Below, in pieces: positions 21,901-25,821 of a stretch of DNA of 25,821 bases; within the stretch, counting starts at the first letter, position 1, and the number at the start of each line of letters is the position of its first letter. Location: contig DBYO01000017.1 in NCBI GenBank assembly GCA_002310235.1, positions 1-25,821 on the forward strand, read 5' to 3'. This stretch comes from Bacteroidales bacterium UBA1184 (GTDB lineage: Bacteria; Bacteroidota; Bacteroidia; Bacteroidales; ML635J-15). Below the pieces are notes generated by a model. The model made no database searches. It was given only the letters and a program-made list of their open reading frames with translations, and was not told where the DNA came from. The translations under genes were made by a program, and so were the position numbers.

Positions 21901-23196
21901 CTTAACTGATTCCACCACGTTTTTCTTGTACCTTATCCACATCAATCCTCCACGGAAAACCAGGAACAGCAGAAACGCTATCCAGAGACCATCGTTGCCG
22001 AGAAGCGGTTGCAAAACGAAATATCCTGCAAAAAATACCGCGGTGGCTACGAACATTATGTTTCGCATCGACTTGGCGGCGGTGGCACCTATATATATAC
22101 CGTCGAATAGGAAGGCTGCAAATCCGCAGAGCGGTATCAGCATAGTCCAAAGGTTGTAGCCCATGGCTTCTCCGATAACATTGCTGTCGTTGGTGAGTAT
22201 GTAGTAGATGTTTTCGCTCCAGAAGAAGTATATCACCGTGAATAATGCTGTGAAAATCAATCCCCAATAAACGAGATGACGTATCGCTTTAATAAGCGAT
22301 TCGCGATTCTTGGCACCTATGTACTTACCAACAAGCGATTCACCAGCGTAGGCAAAACCGTCGAGAATGTACGAGAACAAGGTGAACAGCTGCATTATCA
22401 AGGTGTTGGCAGCCAGTATAAGGTCGCCCATGCTGGCCGATATTGCAGGAATGAAGGTGAAAACGGCACAGAGGCAGAGTGTGCGCAGGAAGATGTCGCG
22501 ATTAAGCTTGAAAAAGCGTTTCATTTCGGCTTTGTGCAGGCTTCCGCGAATGTCGATAAGGTGACGCATGTTGCCGTAGTGCTTGAACCACAAGATTATG
22601 GACAATGCCAGTCCCGAGTATTGCGCTATTACCGTTCCGAGAGCCACACCAACTATGTCCATCTTGAGCCAGATTACAAAGGCAAGGCTGGCGAAAATGT
22701 TGACGATATTCAGCACAATGGCAACAACCATAGGTGTTTTCGAATTCTGCATTCCTATGAACCAGCCTTTTATGGCGTATAGCCCTAATGTCGCTGGTGC
22801 TGCCCAAATGCGCACATAAAAATACGACAATGTTAGATTTAGCGTTTCGTCGCTGCAGTTCAATATGGCATCGGAGAGCAATGCAATAGGGTATTGCAGG
22901 GCTATAAGGAGAGTGGCTGCACAAAGGGCGATGGTAAGTCCGCGGACGAGTATGCGCATGGCTTCCTCGTTGTCGCCTGCGCCGTAGGCTTGTGCTGCAA
23001 GTCCGCTAGTGCCCATGCGCAGGAAACCGAAATTCCAGTATATCAGATTGAAGATAGTTGTGCCTAAGGCAATTGCACCAATATAGGTTTCGTTGCCGAT
23101 ATGACCGACAATAGCCAAATCGACCATTCCGAGCAAGGGAACGGTGATGTTGGTAATTATGTTAGGCAGTGCAAGCCTTAGGATTTCCTTGTTCAC
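21895..23196 (-). CDS. MATE-family efflux transporter
   Basis: 433 residues with about 12 hydrophobic helices, the MATE fold in two halves. The N-terminal block LALPNIITNITVPLLGMVDLAIVGH and GTSGLAAQAYGAGD are typical of the DinF/NorM branch. MATE proteins export drugs or metabolites in exchange for Na+ or H+ at the inner membrane; the substrate is not predictable. The start is a GTG one base after the elbB stop (TAA-G-GTG), so it is translated from the elbB transcript. The 3' end runs into composite repeat copy 2. Confidence 0.93.
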   Translation of the reverse strand: MNKEILRLALPNIITNITVPLLGMVDLAIVGHIGNETYIGAIALGTTIFNLIYWNFGFLRMGTSGLAAQAYGAGDNEEAMRILVRGLTIALCAATLLIALQYPIALLSDAILNCSDETLNLTLSYFYVRIWAAPATLGLYAIKGWFIGMQNSKTPMVVAIVLNIVNIFASLAFVIWLKMDIVGVALGTVIAQYSGLALSIILWFKHYGNMRHLIDIRGSLHKAEMKRFFKLNRDIFLRTLCLCAVFTFIPAISASMGDLILAANTLIMQLFTLFSYILDGFAYAGESLVGKYIGAKNRESLIKAIRHLVYWGLIFTALFTVIYFFWSENIYYILTNDSNVIGEAMGYNLWTMLIPLCGFAAFLFDGIYIGATAAKSMRNIMFVATAVFFAGYFVLQPLLGNDGLWIAFLLFLVFRGGLMWIRYKKNVVESVKS

Positions 23197-23197
23197 C

Positions 23198-23842
23198 TTA
23201 TATCAGTTCAACGAGCTTGTCGGCAGCCTTCTTAATACCCAGCCAAATCTGCGATATTGAAGCGTCGAGCATATAGCAAGGAGCGGTAATTACGCGTTTT
23301 TCGGCATCGTAGGCTATTTCATCGAAGTTGCAAACGGTGTTTTTTCCGCCCATAGCTTCGATTTTTGCGGCTGTACCGGAATCTTTACCCGATGTTACGT
23401 TGGCTCCGAGAACCTTGGCGACGATGACAGGAGCAATGCATAGCGCCACAATTGGCTTACCAGCCTTGTTGAAAGCCTTGATTGCAGCCTCGACTTCGGA
23501 ATCGACCTTCATGTTTTCGCCTTCGTAGAAATAGGAGCAGAGGTTCTTGGCTGCGCCAAGTCCGCCTGGTATCCACAAAGCGTCGAAGTCGTTGGCGTTG
23601 ATTTCGCTAAGCGGTCTGATGTTGCAACGAGCTATGCGAGCAGCTTCGGCAAGCATGTTTCTTTTTTCACCTTCCTGCTTCTGTGTGAAGTGGTTGACGT
23701 TTTCTGTTTGATTTCTGTCGGGAGCAAAGCACTGGTACTTGCATCCGTTCATGTCGAGAGCCAATAACGAAAGTGTTGACTCGTGGATTTCACTGCCGTC
23801 GCGTGTTCCGCAACCCGAAAGTATAACTGCAATTTTTCTCAT
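23198..23842 (-). CDS. elbB: ElbB/glyoxalase-like protein of the DJ-1/PfpI amidotransferase fold
   Basis: 214 residues from the ATG at 23842. A longer open frame continues upstream but runs through the tRNA-Asp gene and is rejected. The sequence matches ElbB (once called enhancing lycopene biosynthesis protein 2). Features are ILSGCGTRDGSEIHES at the start, WIPGGLGAAKNL (about 90-101), and the elbow ALCIAPV with Cys135 as the likely active cysteine. GTAAKIEAMGG and VITAPCYM follow. E. coli ElbB shows weak glyoxalase activity, and its cellular role is unsettled. It is the first gene of a two-gene operon with a MATE exporter, which might mean detoxification plus export. That is inference. Confidence 0.93.
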   Translation of the reverse strand: MRKIAVILSGCGTRDGSEIHESTLSLLALDMNGCKYQCFAPDRNQTENVNHFTQKQEGEKRNMLAEAARIARCNIRPLSEINANDFDALWIPGGLGAAKNLCSYFYEGENMKVDSEVEAAIKAFNKAGKPIVALCIAPVIVAKVLGANVTSGKDSGTAAKIEAMGGKNTVCNFDEIAYDAEKRVITAPCYMLDASISQIWLGIKKAADKLVELI

Positions 23843-23866
23843 TGTGTGTGCGTTGTAAATTTTTTG

Positions 23867-23874
23867 CAAAAATA
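23867..23874 (-). promoter_or_regulatory. -7 box of the elbB-MATE operon
   Basis: Minus-strand TATTTTTG lies 24 bases before the ATG at 23842. No clear -33 element is seen at 18-20 bases. Confidence 0.5.
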
Positions 23875-23933
23875 AAGGAAATTTACAATTTTGGATTGCC
23901 TTGTGGCGACATTTGTTATTTTGGCTATAAAAA

Positions 23934-23961
23934 CAAAAAAGACAGACTATTAATCTGTCTT
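23934..23961 (-). terminator. Terminator of tRNA-Asp
   Basis: On the minus strand AAGACAGA pairs with TCTGTCTT around a 7-base loop, followed by a T-rich tail; five bases after the mature tRNA end. Confidence 0.8.
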
Positions 23962-23966
23962 CTCTG

Positions 23967-24040
23967 CGGTGTGGAAGGGACTCGAACCCTCGACCCCCGG
24001 CGTGACAGGCCGGTATTCTAACCAGCTGAACTACCACACC
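23967..24040 (-). tRNA. tRNA-Asp (anticodon GTC)
   Basis: 74 bases with a full cloverleaf. The acceptor is GGUGUGG/CCACACC with discriminator G. The anticodon stem CCGGC/GCCGG encloses loop CUGUCAC, so the anticodon is GUC. The T-arm is GAGGG-UUCGAGU-CCCUU. CCA is not encoded. Confidence 0.96.
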
Positions 24041-24066
24041 AGCTGATTGCTTCGTGAAAAGCGATG

Positions 24067-24097
24067 CAAAAGTACTGCTTTTTTCGAACTCTGCAAT
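24067..24097 (-). promoter_or_regulatory. Promoter of tRNA-Asp
   Basis: Minus-strand ATTG (24097-24094), a 19-base spacer, TACTTTTG (24074-24067), 26 bases before the mature 5' end. The plus-strand stretch from here to 24182 holds no gene. Confidence 0.65.
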
Positions 24098-24182
24098 AGA
24101 TTTTTTAATTTTTTTTGAAAAAAGTTTTATGTTTATTGTTGTTTGTTTATTATCAGTGTGTTGCAATAGCTTCTTTTGGAAC

Positions 24183-24213
24183 GTTGAGAAATGATGGAAA
24201 AGTGTTACCTTTG
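24183..24213 (+). promoter_or_regulatory. Promoter of the two-lipoprotein operon
   Basis: GTTG at 24183-24186, a 19-base spacer, TACCTTTG at 24206-24213, then the ATG at 24235. This position rules out the longer frame that starts at 24115. Confidence 0.65.
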
Positions 24214-24234
24214 TCTCGGATTTGCTTTTGCTGT

Positions 24235-24753
24235 ATGAGAATAAGATTGCTAATAGCGTTTATGGCTGTGTTGCTGGTGTCGTGCCGTGCAACCGATAGC
24301 GACAATGGCGGATTCTCGATAGCAAAGGAAAACGACACCTTATATAATTTAATACTAGAAAGCGACAGCAGTCGCGATGTGTGGGAGCTGCGTTATCCCG
24401 TCTATCGCTTCTGTACAGGCGACATGGACGGCGACAGCATTGTGGATGCCGTAGTGGGAGTGGAGAAAACCACTCGTTTCGACCCCGTGGTGCGCCGACG
24501 CGTGTTTATGTTCCGCAATATCGAAGGCAAGGTGCGCCCGCTGTGGATGGGGTCGAGGCTCGGACATCCGGTTGTCGATTTCAACGTGGTGAAAGTCGAT
24601 GGCGAGACAAGGCTGCGAAGCGTAGAGGAGGACGACAACGGCAAATTTTTGGTCGCAGAATATCGCTGGAGTTCTTTCGGTGTGAAATTTATTAGGTATA
24701 TTTGCCGTGATTTTGAATTTGACGACTCAATGGAAATTTTAAACAAAGAATAA
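24235..24753 (+). CDS. Small lipoprotein with an Asp-rich (calcium-loop-like) motif
   Basis: 172 residues from the ATG at 24235. The lipobox LLVSC puts the lipidated cysteine at 17. The core contains TGDMDGDSIVDAVVGVEK, with Asp63, Asp65, Asp67 and Asp71 spaced like a calcium-binding DxDxDG loop as in FG-GAP or EF-hand-like repeats. Short beta-strand-like segments follow (RRRVFMFRNIEGKVRPLW, VVDFNVVKVDGETRLR). I cannot assign a family with confidence. The next lipoprotein gene starts one base after the stop (TAA-T-ATG), so the two are co-translated and may act together at the outer membrane. Confidence 0.8.
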   Translation: MRIRLLIAFMAVLLVSCRATDSDNGGFSIAKENDTLYNLILESDSSRDVWELRYPVYRFCTGDMDGDSIVDAVVGVEKTTRFDPVVRRRVFMFRNIEGKVRPLWMGSRLGHPVVDFNVVKVDGETRLRSVEEDDNGKFLVAEYRWSSFGVKFIRYICRDFEFDDSMEILNKE

Positions 24754-24754
24754 T

Positions 24755-25821
24755 ATGAAGAGATTTTGTATCAGCGCATTATGCGTAGTGATGGCTGCTT
24801 CGATGTTGCTTTTCGGGTGCAAGTCGAAGGACAACAAGGAGGAAGAAAATGCTCAAACAGAAGAAACGGCAGCGGAGAATCCCAATGCTCCCAAAATGTC
24901 GTTCGACTGCGACTTGCCGACCTATATTTCTGGTTGCCATGTCGATATTGAAAACATGAAGGACAAGGTTGACCTCGATATGGACATTTCGCAGCTCAAT
25001 CTGTCCGACCTGCGCGTTTTGCGAAACATCTTTGCAGCACAGCAGGGCTTTTGTTTTAAGGATGCTTTCTTGCAGCACATGTATTGCGCTACATCGTGGT
25101 ACTGGGATATTGCAATCGAAAAGGCCTGGGGCGATCCTGTTGTCGTGAAATACACCCCTGAACAAGAAAAGTTTATCGAGAAAATCAAGGCTCGCGAGGA
25201 AGAGTTGCAGAAGTCGAACTATAATCCGCTTGAGGGCTATCTCGTCAATTACAACAATGTTTGTAATATGTACCAGATGAAGGATGCTGAAAATGGTTTC
25301 AAGGATTTGATTTCGAAGAACGGTTTCGCTATTGTCGAAGGTACCGATGAGCAGTTGTTCCACATTTACGAGAAGAACGACTACTCTGATTTTCCGAGCT
25401 TTGTGACCACCGACATGTACTTGCAGTTGTATCATATGTATTTCGACTTCCTGCTTCGCGACCTTGAGCAGACCAAGCTGATGGGCGAACTGAAAAGTTT
25501 TGCCACCACCATGCATTCCGAAATGCTGAAGATTGCAAAAAGCACTTCCGACCCTGTAATAAAGGATGCAGCCGAATACAATGCAACTTTCTATGCTATA
25601 GGACTTAGCCTATTGACAGACAACAAGAATTATGAAGTTCCTGCCAAATACAAGGAGTATTTTGAAGAGGAAATCGGCAATGTAAATAAGGCATCCGACA
25701 ATTTTTCTGAATTTCTAGGATGGGAAGATGTTATGTTCCCATATAGTTTGTTCCGTCCACGCGGTCACTACACTCGCAACGATGCTTTCAAACGTTACTT
25801 CAAGTCGATGATGTGGTTCCA
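24755..25821 (+). CDS. DUF3160 lipoprotein with degenerate YARHG domain (3' end outside window)
   Basis: 355 residues are visible before the window ends; the frame is still open. The lipobox LLFGC gives lipidated Cys22, followed by an acidic Glu/Asn/Thr-rich linker to about 50. Residues about 84-118 (LSDLRVLRNIFAAQQGFCF, then SWYW) resemble the YARHG domain, an extracellular module of unknown role, with the YARHG core itself changed to FAAQQG. From about 209 on, FPSFVTTDMYLQLYHMYFDFLLRDLEQ marks the start of a DUF3160 domain, whose members are large secreted or lipid-anchored proteins of unknown function. It is coupled to the small lipoprotein upstream. Confidence 0.88.
   Translation, partial: MKRFCISALCVVMAASMLLFGCKSKDNKEEENAQTEETAAENPNAPKMSFDCDLPTYISGCHVDIENMKDKVDLDMDISQLNLSDLRVLRNIFAAQQGFCFKDAFLQHMYCATSWYWDIAIEKAWGDPVVVKYTPEQEKFIEKIKAREEELQKSNYNPLEGYLVNYNNVCNMYQMKDAENGFKDLISKNGFAIVEGTDEQLFHIYEKNDYSDFPSFVTTDMYLQLYHMYFDFLLRDLEQTKLMGELKSFATTMHSEMLKIAKSTSDPVIKDAAEYNATFYAIGLSLLTDNKNYEVPAKYKEYFEEEIGNVNKASDNFSEFLGWEDVMFPYSLFRPRGHYTRNDAFKRYFKSMMWF

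Noticed and set aside
22276..22782. 168-residue plus-strand open frame
   Set aside because: Antisense to the MATE gene, no domain, and no promoter or terminator of its own.
23843..24166. N-terminal extension of the elbB frame to 24166
   Set aside because: It reads through the complete tRNA-Asp gene and its promoter. ElbB homologues start at the ATG at 23842.
24115..24234. N-terminal extension of the small lipoprotein frame
   Set aside because: It crosses a good promoter (GTTG-N19-TACCTTTG), and the lipoprotein signal starts at the ATG at 24235.

Overview
The window looks like chromosomal DNA from a member of the Bacteroidota, most likely an uncultured gut- or rumen-type Bacteroidales. The evidence is as follows. 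One secreted protein ends in a type IX secretion (Por) sorting domain. Several genes are preceded by the Bacteroidota promoter pattern TTTG-N18/19-TAnnTTTG and lack Shine-Dalgarno sequences. Lipoproteins, BspA-like LRRs and Fibrobacter-succinogenes-major (FISUMP) domains are frequent. No phage, plasmid, insertion sequence or CRISPR array was seen.

Layout. 1-2200: two tandem FISUMP-domain surface proteins, the first cut by the window edge, the second a lipoprotein with three Listeria-Bacteroides repeats. 2232-2959 (minus): a nucleotidyltransferase/HEPN pair of toxin-antitoxin type. 3105-6551: a large eukaryote-like isoleucyl-tRNA synthetase with a GIHH signature instead of HxGH. 6832-8723: a small lipoprotein, then a GT9 (heptosyltransferase-like) gene coupled to a TSCPD-domain protein. 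8908-11757: a 949-residue secreted chimera (thioredoxin, PKD, adhesin-like domain, six InlB-like repeats, T9SS tail). 11851-13419: tRNA-Arg(CCG), aroQ and a XerC/D recombinase. 13479-15296: a BspA-like LRR protein, a DUF2752 protein and a small DUF4190-like membrane protein. 15344-19667 (minus): YbgC-like thioesterase, a second DUF2752/CCC-motif pair, a LuxC-type acyl-CoA reductase, a pRiA4b ORF-3-like protein, miaA and a thioredoxin lipoprotein. 19727-23842 (minus): rmuC, an anchored rhodanese, a MATE exporter and elbB. 23967-24040: tRNA-Asp(GTC). 24235 to the end: two lipoproteins, the last (degenerate YARHG plus DUF3160) running off the window.

Most of the content is housekeeping (ileS, aroQ, miaA, rmuC, xerD-like, tRNAs) mixed with envelope and surface functions. 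The less ordinary items are: an exact 64-bp inverted repeat 14.2 kb apart, with each copy just upstream of a promoter; a related family of AT-rich and hairpin intergenic repeats; the duplicated DUF2752 plus small-membrane-protein module; the GxHH isoleucyl-tRNA synthetase; and the thioredoxin/InlB/T9SS chimera. Many starts were trimmed from the longest open frame because the longer frame crossed a promoter or a tRNA.
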